From Alphaproteobacteria bacterium (GTDB lineage Bacteria; Pseudomonadota; Alphaproteobacteria; Micropepsales; Micropepsaceae): DNA of 45,208 nucleotides. Shown here in pieces: positions 25,948-34,464 of this stretch (positions are counted from its first letter, which is position 1; each line of letters starts with the position of its first letter). A program made the translations under genes and the position numbers. The DNA lies in contig JAFBAL010000027.1 of NCBI GenBank assembly GCA_019247845.1, positions 1 to 45,208 of the forward strand, in the 5' to 3' direction. Under the pieces are notes generated by a model, which searched no databases, had not been told where the DNA came from, and saw only the letters and a program-made list of their open reading frames with translations.

Positions 25948-26664
25948 TCAGGCACGCGCCAGCGCGGGCTCCGTGCGCTTCTTGGCCTGGGTCGGCGCCT
26001 GAACGGAGGCTGGCGCGTAGATCGACTTCGACGCTTCGACGACGTGGACGCCGCCCAGCCTGGGCCAGAACCTGCGTCCCAGCTTCTCCCAGCCAGCCCC
26101 GTTGCGCAGCAGCTTGCGTCCGCCGACCGGCGGCCCATAGAGCGCGCAGTCCCAGCGCAGCGGTTCGAACATCGCGCCGCGCAAGAGGCGGTCGAGCTCG
26201 CCGCGATGGAACGGGCGTCCCTGCGCGAAAGGCGAGCGCTCGATCAGCGCCCACAGGCTGGCGCGGTTGGGCGCCACGATCAGCATGCGGCCCTCGGGCG
26301 CCAGCACGCGCCAGAGCTGGCGCATCAGGGGGCGCACCGCGTCGGCGCCTTCCAGCCCGTGCACCACCAGGATGCGGTCGAACATCGCGTCGGGAAAGGG
26401 CAGGGCGTCCTCGTCGGCGAGCGCCGTCAGGGGCCGTTCGGTCGGCCAGCCCACCACGCCCTGCTGCGCCGGCATGACGGATACGGCACGCTCGGCCTCG
26501 ATCTGGAAGGCGCGCAGATAGGGTGTGGCGAAACCGTAGCCCAGGACCCGCGCGCGGTCGACGGCCGGCCACAGCTGCCGCATGCGGCGCAGGATGATGC
26601 GCCGCGCCACCTGGCCCACGGGGGACTCGTAGAACGCGAGGAGTTCACCTGCGTCGAGCTGCAT
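25948..26664 (-). CDS. SAM-dependent methyltransferase (gloB-linked)
   Basis: A 238-residue class I methyltransferase-like protein. ARVLGYGFATPYLRAFQIEA is a weakened glycine-rich SAM motif (GYGFATP). ALPFPDAMFDRILVVHGLEGAD is the motif around the conserved Asp, and LMRQLWRVLAPEGRMLIVAPNRASLWAL is motif III. Members of this alphaproteobacterial group usually sit divergent to gloB, as here (77 bases apart). The substrate is unknown. The atypical motif I leaves open whether it still methylates. The Lys/Pro-rich C-terminus is not conserved. Confidence 0.78.
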   Translation of the reverse strand: MQLDAGELLAFYESPVGQVARRIILRRMRQLWPAVDRARVLGYGFATPYLRAFQIEAERAVSVMPAQQGVVGWPTERPLTALADEDALPFPDAMFDRILVVHGLEGADAVRPLMRQLWRVLAPEGRMLIVAPNRASLWALIERSPFAQGRPFHRGELDRLLRGAMFEPLRWDCALYGPPVGGRKLLRNGAGWEKLGRRFWPRLGGVHVVEASKSIYAPASVQAPTQAKKRTEPALARA

Positions 26665-26741
26665 GACGAAGGCGTAGCCCCAAGACCGTTCTACGGCAAG
26701 CAGTCCCCTGCTAGGCTCCGGCCTTCAGCAAGGAGAGACAT

Positions 26742-27506
26742 GTGAGCCCGCTCGAGATCGAACTCGTCCCCTGCCTCAGCGACAATTATGCCTATCTGGT
26801 GCGCGATGCCGATGCCGGGCTCTGCGCCGTGGTCGACCCGTCGGAAGCGCCGCCGGTCAAGCTGGCGCTGGCCAGGCGCGGCTGGACGCTCACCCATATC
26901 CTCAACACCCATCACCATTTCGACCATACCGGCGGCAACCTGCCGCTGAAGGAAGAGTTCGGCTGCGAGATCGTCGGCCCGGGCCAGGACCGCGCGCGCT
27001 TCGAGGGCCTCGACACCGGCGTCGACGAGAGCACGGGTTGGAGCTTCGGCGGACGGGCGGTGCGCGTGCTGGAGATCCCGGCACATACCAGCTCGCACAT
27101 CGCCTTCGTGATGGACGACGCAGTGTTCACCGGCGACACGATGTTCGCGATGGGTTGCGGGCGGTTGTTCGAGGGCACGCCCGCGATGATGTGGGCGAGC
27201 CTGTCCAAGCTGATGACCTTGCGCGACGACACGCGCGTCTATTGCGGCCACGAATACACCCAGAGCAATGGCCGCTTCGCGCTGACCATGGAGCCGAACA
27301 ACACCGACCTCGTGGAGCGCATGCGCGACGTCGACATGGCGCGCGCCAAGGGCCTGCCCACGATCCCGTCGACCATCGGGCTCGAGAAGAAGACCAACCC
27401 GTTCTGCCGGCCGGGCTCGGCCGAGTTGCGCCGGACGCTGGGCATGGAGGCGGCGTCCGACGTCGACGTGCTGGGCGAGACGCGGCGGCGGAAGGACAAC
27501 TTCTGA
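26742..27506 (+). CDS. gloB: Hydroxyacylglutathione hydrolase (glyoxalase II)
   Basis: A 254-residue metallo-beta-lactamase-fold enzyme that hydrolyses S-D-lactoylglutathione to D-lactate and glutathione, finishing methylglyoxal detoxification. The metal motif is NTHHHFDHTGG (about residues 56-66), with further ligands in AHTSSHIAF, TGDTMFAMGCGRLFEG and YCGHEYTQSN. The C-terminal glutathione-binding region keeps KKTNPFCR. The start is GTG 26742, with AGGAGA 6 bases upstream; the overlapping ATG at 26740 is out of frame and closed at once by TGA. Confidence 0.95.
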   Translation: MSPLEIELVPCLSDNYAYLVRDADAGLCAVVDPSEAPPVKLALARRGWTLTHILNTHHHFDHTGGNLPLKEEFGCEIVGPGQDRARFEGLDTGVDESTGWSFGGRAVRVLEIPAHTSSHIAFVMDDAVFTGDTMFAMGCGRLFEGTPAMMWASLSKLMTLRDDTRVYCGHEYTQSNGRFALTMEPNNTDLVERMRDVDMARAKGLPTIPSTIGLEKKTNPFCRPGSAELRRTLGMEAASDVDVLGETRRRKDNF

Positions 27507-27516
27507 GCGGCGTGGC

Positions 27517-27531
27517 CGGCAGGAGCTGCCG
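27517..27531. terminator. Short hairpin between convergent gloB and M28 peptidase genes
   Basis: CGGCAG-GAG-CTGCCG forms a perfect 6-bp stem with a 3-base loop in the 33-base gap between the two stops. There is no T-run. It is a possible bidirectional terminator by position only. Confidence 0.3.
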
Positions 27532-27539
27532 CTGCAGCG

Positions 27540-29810
27540 CTACTTCCCCGCCAGCACCGCCGCCGCCTGGTCCAGCCGGTCCGAGTACGCGTTGAGCGCG
27601 CCGGCGGTGAGGCCCGCATAGCGATTGGCGTCGTCGAAGCGTTCTTCCTCGATGGCCTCGCGCACGCCCGGCATGGTCTTGGCGCCGTAGCCGGTGAAGC
27701 GCCCCGGCGCGTAGATCAGGTTCTTGAACCACGGGCGCACGGGAAGGCCGACCTCGGGCGTCAGCGTCTGGTCGATGGAGCGCATCAGCTCGCGCAGGCG
27801 CGCTTTACGGTCGGCGGAAAGGCTGGCCGCGTTCGCCGCGAAGGCGTCGTCATAGGCCTTCGCGCTCGCTTTCAGCCGGTCGGTCGCCGCGTCCAGCGCC
27901 TTGAAGTCGATGGCCGGCACGGGTTTCAGCGCGGTCGGATCGCCGTGGCTCTTGGTCGGGTCGGCCGAGATCTCGAACACGCGGTCGGTGAGCATCTTGC
28001 CTTGCGTCTGCGCCGCTTCGCGCTTGTTGTCGGCGAGCTTCTTCAGCTCCGACACATAGGTGCACATCGTGGCGGCGAAGTTCCAGGCCTGCTGGATCGG
28101 CAGGTCGCTGCCCGAGGCGCGCAGCACCATCCGCCCGACCGTCTTGGCCAGCACCGCCTCGTAGACGAAGCCCGGATCCTCGAAGCGCGAGTAGTGCTCC
28201 CAGGTATCGTAGCGCGAATGGTAGATGCCGCCGTTCTCGCCTTCGTCGCCATAGGCCACGTTCAGCGCCGGCACGCCCAGATGCTCGATGAAGGCCGAAT
28301 AGTCCGAGCCCGAGCCCAGCGCATCGATGGGGAAATCCTTCGACGGATCGGCCGCGGTCTTGGCCTGATCCTTCAGCCGCGCGACGACCGAAGGGTCGTG
28401 CGACGACGGCGACAGGGCCTCCATGCGGATCTTGGCGCGGCGCCGGTCGCCGACGGTGACGCGGCTTTCGGGATCGTTCACGTCCCGGGCCACGGCGTTC
28501 ACGAAATGCTCGAGATCGTGGCTGCCCGCGACGTCGAGGAAGCCGCGCTCGTTGCCGTCGGTGTTGATGTAGAGCACCGCCTTCTGCTTCAGCTCGTCGC
28601 CATGGGCCTCGGCCCATTCGGTCGAGCCGAGCAGGCCGGGCTCCTCCGCGTCCCACGACAGATAGACGATGGTGCGTTTCGGTTTCCAGCCCTGCTTGGC
28701 GAGCTCGCCCAGCATCTTGGCTTCCTCCAGAAGCGCCACCTGGCCCGACAGTGGATCGGCCGCGCCCTCGACCCAGCCATCGTGATGGTTGCCGCGCAGC
28801 ACCCATTCGTCGGGCAGCTCCGAGCCCTTCATCACCGCGACGACGTCATAGATCGTCTTCAGGCTCCATTCCGACTTGACCATCAGGTGGACCTTCGGCG
28901 CCGACGGGCCGACGCGATAGGTGATCGGCAATTGTCCACGCCAGCTTTCCGGCACGACCTGGCCGCCCAGCGCCGCGAGCAGCACCTTGGCGTCGCCATA
29001 GCCGATGGGCAGCGCGGGGATCTTCAGCACCACGGGCGACTCTTCGCGCGTCAGGCGCTTGGCGTCCTTGGTGGCGCCGACGCCCGGCGTCAACGGATCG
29101 CCGGCATAGAGCGTCATGTCGACGACCGAGCCGCGCTGGAAGCCCTGGGGCGGGCGCTCCGGGCCTTGCGGATAGGTCGCGTCGTGGCCGTAGCCGTCGT
29201 CGGCCGGATCGGAATAGATGATGCAGCCGACCGCGCCGTGGTCGGCGGCGAGGCGCGGCTTCAATCCGCGCCAGCCCGCGCCGTAGCGCGCGATGACGAT
29301 CTTGCCCTTGACGTCGACGCCCATGCGCTGCAGCGCCTTGTAGTCGTCCTGCATGCCGTAATTGACGTAGACCAGCGGCGCGGTGACGTCGCCATCGCCT
29401 TGATATTCGAGATAGGCGGGAAGCGGCTTGTCCTTCGCGGTGGCGCTGGTGTCGCCTTTGATGGGCTTCTCCTGCAGCGTCGCCTTGAACGGTTTCTTGC
29501 CGCCCAACAGCTCGACGGTCTCGGCCAGGGGCGTGGGGTAGAGGACCTGGAACTCCTCGATATGCGCGTCCCAGCCGAACTCCTTGAACTTCTTGAGCTC
29601 CCACTCGGCGTTCGCCTTGTCGTGCGGCGAGCTCACATGGTTGGGCTCCGACGCCATGATCTTCATCCAGTCCGACATCTCGCTCGAGCTGATGCCGGCG
29701 TCGAAGCGCTGTTCGAGCGACGGGTCCATGCCGTCCGCGCCGGCGGACAAGGCGGCACCCGTGCCGGCGGCGACCAGAGACGCGGCGATCAAGGCGAGCA
29801 GGCGGTTCAT
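27540..29810 (-). CDS. Secreted M28-family metallopeptidase with PA and TfR-dimer-like domains
   Basis: A 756-residue protein starting at a signal peptide (MNRLLALIAASLVAAGTGAALSAGA). A protease-associated domain spans about residues 115-310 and includes GKIVIARYGAGWRGLKPRLAADHG. The M28 zinc-peptidase domain follows with all five metal ligands: GNHHDGW (His), GAADPLSG (Asp), WDAEEPGLLGS (Glu-Glu), INTDGNE (Asp) and YHSRYDTWEHY (His). The C-terminus (about 640-756) is the helical transferrin-receptor-like dimerisation domain. This layout is that of glutamate carboxypeptidase II (NAALADase) relatives, which remove C-terminal acidic or other residues. It probably acts in the periplasm. It is divergent from the TonB receptor by 181 bases, perhaps a peptide-uptake pair. 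Confidence 0.92.
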   Translation of the reverse strand: MNRLLALIAASLVAAGTGAALSAGADGMDPSLEQRFDAGISSSEMSDWMKIMASEPNHVSSPHDKANAEWELKKFKEFGWDAHIEEFQVLYPTPLAETVELLGGKKPFKATLQEKPIKGDTSATAKDKPLPAYLEYQGDGDVTAPLVYVNYGMQDDYKALQRMGVDVKGKIVIARYGAGWRGLKPRLAADHGAVGCIIYSDPADDGYGHDATYPQGPERPPQGFQRGSVVDMTLYAGDPLTPGVGATKDAKRLTREESPVVLKIPALPIGYGDAKVLLAALGGQVVPESWRGQLPITYRVGPSAPKVHLMVKSEWSLKTIYDVVAVMKGSELPDEWVLRGNHHDGWVEGAADPLSGQVALLEEAKMLGELAKQGWKPKRTIVYLSWDAEEPGLLGSTEWAEAHGDELKQKAVLYINTDGNERGFLDVAGSHDLEHFVNAVARDVNDPESRVTVGDRRRAKIRMEALSPSSHDPSVVARLKDQAKTAADPSKDFPIDALGSGSDYSAFIEHLGVPALNVAYGDEGENGGIYHSRYDTWEHYSRFEDPGFVYEAVLAKTVGRMVLRASGSDLPIQQAWNFAATMCTYVSELKKLADNKREAAQTQGKMLTDRVFEISADPTKSHGDPTALKPVPAIDFKALDAATDRLKASAKAYDDAFAANAASLSADRKARLRELMRSIDQTLTPEVGLPVRPWFKNLIYAPGRFTGYGAKTMPGVREAIEEERFDDANRYAGLTAGALNAYSDRLDQAAAVLAGK

Positions 29811-29991
29811 GGACTCATCCCCCGGTACGGAAAGCGCGGGATGGTAGCGGCGCCCCGCTCGGTTGGAAAACGGAAATTGTTGGCGATCTGTCGCGACTGT
29901 CCTGCCGCGGCGGCATGACGGCACGTGCGCGGCCCTGTTCGAAACCGCCCAAGGTTGCTAGATTCGGGCCATTCTTTCGGGGGATTTGACG

Positions 29992-32427
29992 ATGGCCCGC
30001 ACTCTGGCGATGTCCGCGATCGCGTTGGCGCTCGCCCTGCCTGCCGCAGCGCAGGAACAGCCCGCGAGCGACCAGGGCGGCACCGGCAGCAGCGGCGGCG
30101 CCATCGAGACCGTCGTCATCACCGCGACGCGCCGCGCCGAGGCCATCACCAAGGTGCCGGAAAGCGTCAGCGCCTTCACCAACGAGCGCATGGACCAGCT
30201 CGACGCCAAATCCATCGCCGACCTCGTCGCTTTCACGCCGGGCGTGAATTTCGACGAGACCAGCAAGAGCATCTCGATCCGCGGCGTGAACTCGGCCGCG
30301 GGCGACGCCACCACCGGCATCTATATCGACGACACGCCCATCCAGCTGCGCACCCTGGGCTTCGGCTCGGACAACACCTTGCCGGCGGTGTTCGACCTCG
30401 AGCGCGTCGAGGTGCTGCGCGGGCCGCAAGGAACGCTGTTCGGCGCGGGCTCGGAAGGCGGCACGGTGCGCTACATCACGCCGCAGCCCAGCCTCTCGGA
30501 CTACAGCGCCTATGTGAAATCGGAAGTCGCGAGCACTGAGGACGGCGCGCCGAGCTACGAGCTGGGCGCGGCGGTCGGCGGCGGCATCATCGACGACAAG
30601 CTGGGCTTCCGCATCAGCGGCTGGGGACGGCATGACGGCGGCTGGATCGACAAGGTCGACTACATGGACCCGAGCCACGTGCTGCAGTCCAACACCAACG
30701 ACGTCGACACCTATGTGGTGCGCGCCGCGGTGACGTGGAAGCCGATGCCGACGCTGTCGCTGACGCCGAGCGTGTTCTACCAGAACCGCGACCAGAACAA
30801 CATCGACGACTACTGGGTCGGCATCTCCAATCCCGACAAGGGCGACTACAGGACCGCGACGCCCGAGAACATGGGCGACCGCGACCACTTCACGCTCGCG
30901 GCGCTCAAGGGCGACTGGGTCTTGGGCAATGTCGAGATGATCTCGAACACCTCCTACTTCAGCCGCAGCGAGCTGGTGCACGACTATTCGGGCACGCTCT
31001 ACAATCTTTCCTATTTCCAGGGGATATTGAATCCCGACCAGCCGGGCGGCCCGCGCGATCCCTTCGGCCGCGGCTGCGTCGCCGCCGAGCCGATCTGCAA
31101 GTTCAAGTCCGAGCTCTATCCGCTTCTGACGCCGACCGGGTTCAACCTGCCGGGCTTCGGGCATTACGAGTCGAACAACTACGTCACCAACACCCAGGAC
31201 AACTTCACCCAGGAAGTGCGCTTCCAGTCGATCGATCCCGACGCGCGGCTGACCTGGATCGTCGGCGTGTTCTATTCCAACCAGAGCCAGCTGAGCATCG
31301 AAGAGATCAACGACCCGCAGCTGCCCGCGCTCACGCAATATCTCTGGGGCGAGGACATGCTCAAGGCCTGGACCGAGGAGCTCCTGCCCAACGGCGACGA
31401 CTACATCAACCACACCCGCGGCCACGAGCATCAGACCGCGGTCTTCGCCAATGCGACCTATGCGATCATCCCCTCGGTCAAGCTCCAGGTCGGCGCGCGC
31501 TGGGCGCAGACCCATTTCGACTTCAACAACTTCTCCGACGGGCCGCAGAATTTCGGCTTCCTGACCGGCGAGCCGGGCTCGAAGGACGAGAAGCCGTTCA
31601 CGCCGATGGCCAGCATCTCCTGGCAGATCGACGACGACGCGATGGTCTATGCGACCGCGGCCAAGGGCTACCGCATCGGCGGCGCCAATCCGCTGTTCCC
31701 GGTCGAGGCCTGCTCGGAGATCACCGAGGAGCCGACCTCCTACGATTCCGACACGGTGACGAGCTACGAAGCCGGCGCCAAGAACAAGTTCTTCGGCGGG
31801 CGGCTGCAGGCCTCGGGCAGCGTCTATTATCTCAAATGGAACAACATCCAGCAGGTGGTCGCGCTTCCGTCCTGCGGCTTCCGCTACACCACCAACCAGG
31901 GCGCCGCCGAGAGCAAGGGCTTCGACCTGGAAGGCGAGTGGCTGGTGCTCGACAATCTCGATGTCGATTTCAGCCTCGGCTATACCGACGCGCATTACAC
32001 CAGCACCAGCTCGTCGGCCGGCCTGGTCCTCGCCTTCCCGGGCGACAAGCTGCCCGGCTCGCCCTGGACCTTCTCGCTCGGCGGCCAGTATGCCGACAAG
32101 ATCTGGGGCCACGACGCGTTCTTCCGCGTCGACTACGAGTTCGAAAGCCGCGAGACCGGGCTCACGCCCGAGCGCCACGGACCGAGCAGCGCCAACGACG
32201 GCACGACCTTGTTCGACAAGTATCTCGAGCCCGAGCCCCAGATCAGCACGCTCTCGCTGCGCGGCGGCGTCACCGTGCACGACATCCAGTTCGCGCTGTT
32301 CATGGACAACGTGCTGAACGCCAACCCGCAGCTCGACCTGAACCACCAGGACAGCGACACGCTGCTGTTCGAGGCCTCGACGCTGAGACCCAGGACGTTC
32401 GGGCTGACGGCGACGTACAGGTATTGA
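29992..32427 (+). CDS. TonB-dependent outer-membrane receptor
   Basis: An 811-residue receptor with a signal peptide (MARTLAMSAIALALALPAAA). The TonB-box region is IETVVITATRR (about residues 36-46). The plug domain carries VPESVSAFTNERMDQL, SISIRGVNSAAG and RVEVLRGPQGTLFGAGSEGGTVRYIT. A 22-strand barrel follows, closing with the aromatic C-terminus LRPRTFGLTATYRY. It imports a large ligand across the outer membrane with TonB energy. It belongs to the broad group lacking a ligand-specific mark, so siderophore, peptide or polysaccharide cannot be chosen. GGGGGA lies before the ATG; TTG 29986 is an alternative start. Confidence 0.94.
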   Translation: MARTLAMSAIALALALPAAAQEQPASDQGGTGSSGGAIETVVITATRRAEAITKVPESVSAFTNERMDQLDAKSIADLVAFTPGVNFDETSKSISIRGVNSAAGDATTGIYIDDTPIQLRTLGFGSDNTLPAVFDLERVEVLRGPQGTLFGAGSEGGTVRYITPQPSLSDYSAYVKSEVASTEDGAPSYELGAAVGGGIIDDKLGFRISGWGRHDGGWIDKVDYMDPSHVLQSNTNDVDTYVVRAAVTWKPMPTLSLTPSVFYQNRDQNNIDDYWVGISNPDKGDYRTATPENMGDRDHFTLAALKGDWVLGNVEMISNTSYFSRSELVHDYSGTLYNLSYFQGILNPDQPGGPRDPFGRGCVAAEPICKFKSELYPLLTPTGFNLPGFGHYESNNYVTNTQDNFTQEVRFQSIDPDARLTWIVGVFYSNQSQLSIEEINDPQLPALTQYLWGEDMLKAWTEELLPNGDDYINHTRGHEHQTAVFANATYAIIPSVKLQVGARWAQTHFDFNNFSDGPQNFGFLTGEPGSKDEKPFTPMASISWQIDDDAMVYATAAKGYRIGGANPLFPVEACSEITEEPTSYDSDTVTSYEAGAKNKFFGGRLQASGSVYYLKWNNIQQVVALPSCGFRYTTNQGAAESKGFDLEGEWLVLDNLDVDFSLGYTDAHYTSTSSSAGLVLAFPGDKLPGSPWTFSLGGQYADKIWGHDAFFRVDYEFESRETGLTPERHGPSSANDGTTLFDKYLEPEPQISTLSLRGGVTVHDIQFALFMDNVLNANPQLDLNHQDSDTLLFEASTLRPRTFGLTATYRY

Positions 32428-32434
32428 GGCAAAC

Positions 32435-32520
32435 TGTCATGGCCCGGCTTGACCGGGCCATCCAGGTTAGCCGGCGTGGCGCCGCTTCACCTGGGTGGAC
32501 CGCATTCGCGGGCCATGACA
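32435..32520. repeat. Large imperfect palindromic repeat element
   Basis: The element begins TGTCATGGCCCG and ends with the exact reverse complement CGGGCCATGACA. Each arm of about 33 bases also resembles the other internally (a second palindrome GGCCCGG...CCGGGCC sits in the left arm, and CCATCCAGGT is matched by ACCTGGGTGG in the right arm). It fills almost the whole gap between the convergent TonB receptor and flavoprotein genes. A half-copy lies at 40365-40397. It behaves like a REP/BIME-type dispersed repeat and may also end transcription from both sides. Confidence 0.75.
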
Positions 32521-32529
32521 GCGGCGCGC

Positions 32530-34464
32530 TTACCCGATCAGCTCGCCCACCGCCCTATGCGCCTGGTCGATGGCGCAGTCGGTATAGGCGGCGAAGCCGG
32601 AGTCCGAGTTGGCGATCGCGATGTTGCCGAACCTCTTGCGGCCGATCAGATAGGGCTGCCGGTCGAGCGGCTTGTCGCGGTCGAACAGATAGCTGTATTC
32701 GGGCGCATAGCCGTGCGGCCAGCGGTTGACCGCGATGCCCTCGATGTCGCGCGCCGGATCGAAGCCGCCGCCGGCCAGGCAACGCCCGAGCTGGTCGCGG
32801 ATGTTGCGCTCGAAAGTTTCAAAGGAGGTGCTGAGAAGCTCGGCGCGGCCGGCGCGGTTCTGGCCGTATTCGTCGAGGCCGGCTTTCGACGGCGTGCGCA
32901 CCAGCCTGAGCAGCATCGGCTCGTCGGGCGAGCGCGGGGACTTGTAGCCGCCGATGTCGACCGGCGCGTTGAGCCCGAAATCCACCCAATACATGCCGGG
33001 ACAATAGACGCGGTCCACTTTCAGCTTCACGAAGCTCCGCCAGTTGCGGATCGCGACGTTGCAATAGATCAGCGGCGCCTTGACGATCTCGTGCAGCGCC
33101 TCCTTCTGCGCTTCCGGCATCTCCGGGCACAGATAGGGGATCATCATGTTCCAGCTCGCCAGCACGCAATGCTTCGCGCGCACGCGCTTGACCGCGCCCC
33201 CGCCCGAGGCGCGCGTATAGGCGATCTCGACGCCGTCCTTCACGTTGCGCGCGCGCACGACCAGGCTGTTCAGCCGGATGCGCACCGGGTTGCCCGGCCT
33301 GTCGAGCCTGGCGTAGTCGCACTGGGCGAGCACGATATCGTGCGCGTCGCGGCCGGGCAGCGCCTCGGGCACCAGGTTGCGCACCAAGAGCCGCGCGATC
33401 GACGCATTGCCGTCCGGGAAGTGGAACGTGTCCGAGCCGCCAGTCGTCGAATAGCCCTTCGGCGTCGCGCCCATGCGGTCGGTGCCGCCGGGCGCGAGCT
33501 TCAGCCCGTCGAACCCCGGCAGGCCGAAGCCCCAGCAATCCAGCGCCGACACCGCGTCGATGCCGCAGGCCCATTCCTCATCGGTGTGATGGCGGTAGAA
33601 CCACAGCACGCCCGGATCGGCCTTCACCACATTGAGCAGATAGTCCTGATAGGTGATGAGGGAGAGCTTGTCCTTCTTCTGCGCAGAAGTGAGGCCGGGA
33701 TAGTAGTCCTCGGTCCCCGCCTCGATGCGCAGGATGTCGGCGCGCACCTTCGGCGATAGCGGAGTCCGGGGCAGGAAGGTTTTCATCTGCGCCGCCTCGA
33801 AGCGCCGGCCCTTCGCGCCCGTTGCGACCAGCTGGTCCTTGCCGAAGGTTTCCTTGTCGAAGAACACGCCGAGCGACAACCCGTGCTTTTCATAGGTTTC
33901 GGGATGGTCGCATTCCTTCGACAGCTTGACGGGGTCGATGCCCAGCGTCGCGAGCAGCCCGCCCGCGACTTTGGAATAGGGCGTCGGGCTGTCGATCTCC
34001 AAGGTGCCGCCGTTGATCAGCTCCAGGCGGCCGTTCACATGGAACTCGTTGCGCTTGGCGTGGCCGCCGAAGTCGTCATGGTTCTCCAGGATCAGGATGC
34101 GCGCCTTCGGCTTGGCCGCGCGATAGAAGTGCGCCGCCGAAAGCCCGCTGATGCCGCCGCCCACGATCACGAGGTCGTAAGTCTCGTGCGTGTCTTCCAG
34201 CGCATGGGCCTTGTCCCAGAACGCGCCGTCGCGCACCTCATGTGCCGCCTCGAAGGCGCCGGGATGGCTGCCGCGCATACCCATCCGGGTGGGCGGATAA
34301 TAGCCGGGCGCGTTTTGCGGCTCGGCCGCCGTGGCGTTCGCCTCAATGGCGCTCGCACCCGTCGTGGTGCCGAGCGCGGTCAGGCTCACCGCGGCGCCTT
34401 GCAGGAAATCCCGGCGCGCGATCGGCCGGTCCATGCCGAGACCCTTGTCCCCCCGTTTGCTCAT
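32530..34464 (-). CDS. Tat-exported FAD-dependent polyamine oxidoreductase (spermidine dehydrogenase-like)
   Basis: A 644-residue flavoprotein. The N-terminus has a twin-arginine signal (PIARRDFLQGAAVSLTALG), so it is folded in the cytoplasm and exported. Next comes YYPPTRMGMRGSHPGAFEAAHEVRDG, a block I recognise from Pseudomonas spermidine dehydrogenase. The FAD-binding Rossmann motif follows (DLVIVGGGISGLSAAHFYR), then LILENHDDFGGHAKRNEF. The C-terminus (RFGNIAIANSDSGFAAYTDCAIDQAHRAV) closes the FAD site. Spermidine dehydrogenase cleaves spermidine to 1,3-diaminopropane and 4-aminobutanal. It is last in an operon behind two aldehyde dehydrogenases, overlapping gabD by ATGA, which fits oxidation of the aminoaldehyde product. 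Substrate is inferred. Confidence 0.82.
   Translation of the reverse strand: MSKRGDKGLGMDRPIARRDFLQGAAVSLTALGTTTGASAIEANATAAEPQNAPGYYPPTRMGMRGSHPGAFEAAHEVRDGAFWDKAHALEDTHETYDLVIVGGGISGLSAAHFYRAAKPKARILILENHDDFGGHAKRNEFHVNGRLELINGGTLEIDSPTPYSKVAGGLLATLGIDPVKLSKECDHPETYEKHGLSLGVFFDKETFGKDQLVATGAKGRRFEAAQMKTFLPRTPLSPKVRADILRIEAGTEDYYPGLTSAQKKDKLSLITYQDYLLNVVKADPGVLWFYRHHTDEEWACGIDAVSALDCWGFGLPGFDGLKLAPGGTDRMGATPKGYSTTGGSDTFHFPDGNASIARLLVRNLVPEALPGRDAHDIVLAQCDYARLDRPGNPVRIRLNSLVVRARNVKDGVEIAYTRASGGGAVKRVRAKHCVLASWNMMIPYLCPEMPEAQKEALHEIVKAPLIYCNVAIRNWRSFVKLKVDRVYCPGMYWVDFGLNAPVDIGGYKSPRSPDEPMLLRLVRTPSKAGLDEYGQNRAGRAELLSTSFETFERNIRDQLGRCLAGGGFDPARDIEGIAVNRWPHGYAPEYSYLFDRDKPLDRQPYLIGRKRFGNIAIANSDSGFAAYTDCAIDQAHRAVGELIG

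Noticed and set aside
29815..32346. An 843-codon minus-strand frame opposite the TonB receptor
   Set aside because: It has low-complexity Arg/Val/Ala/Glu sequence typical of antisense frames in GC-rich DNA, and it overlaps a clear receptor gene entirely.
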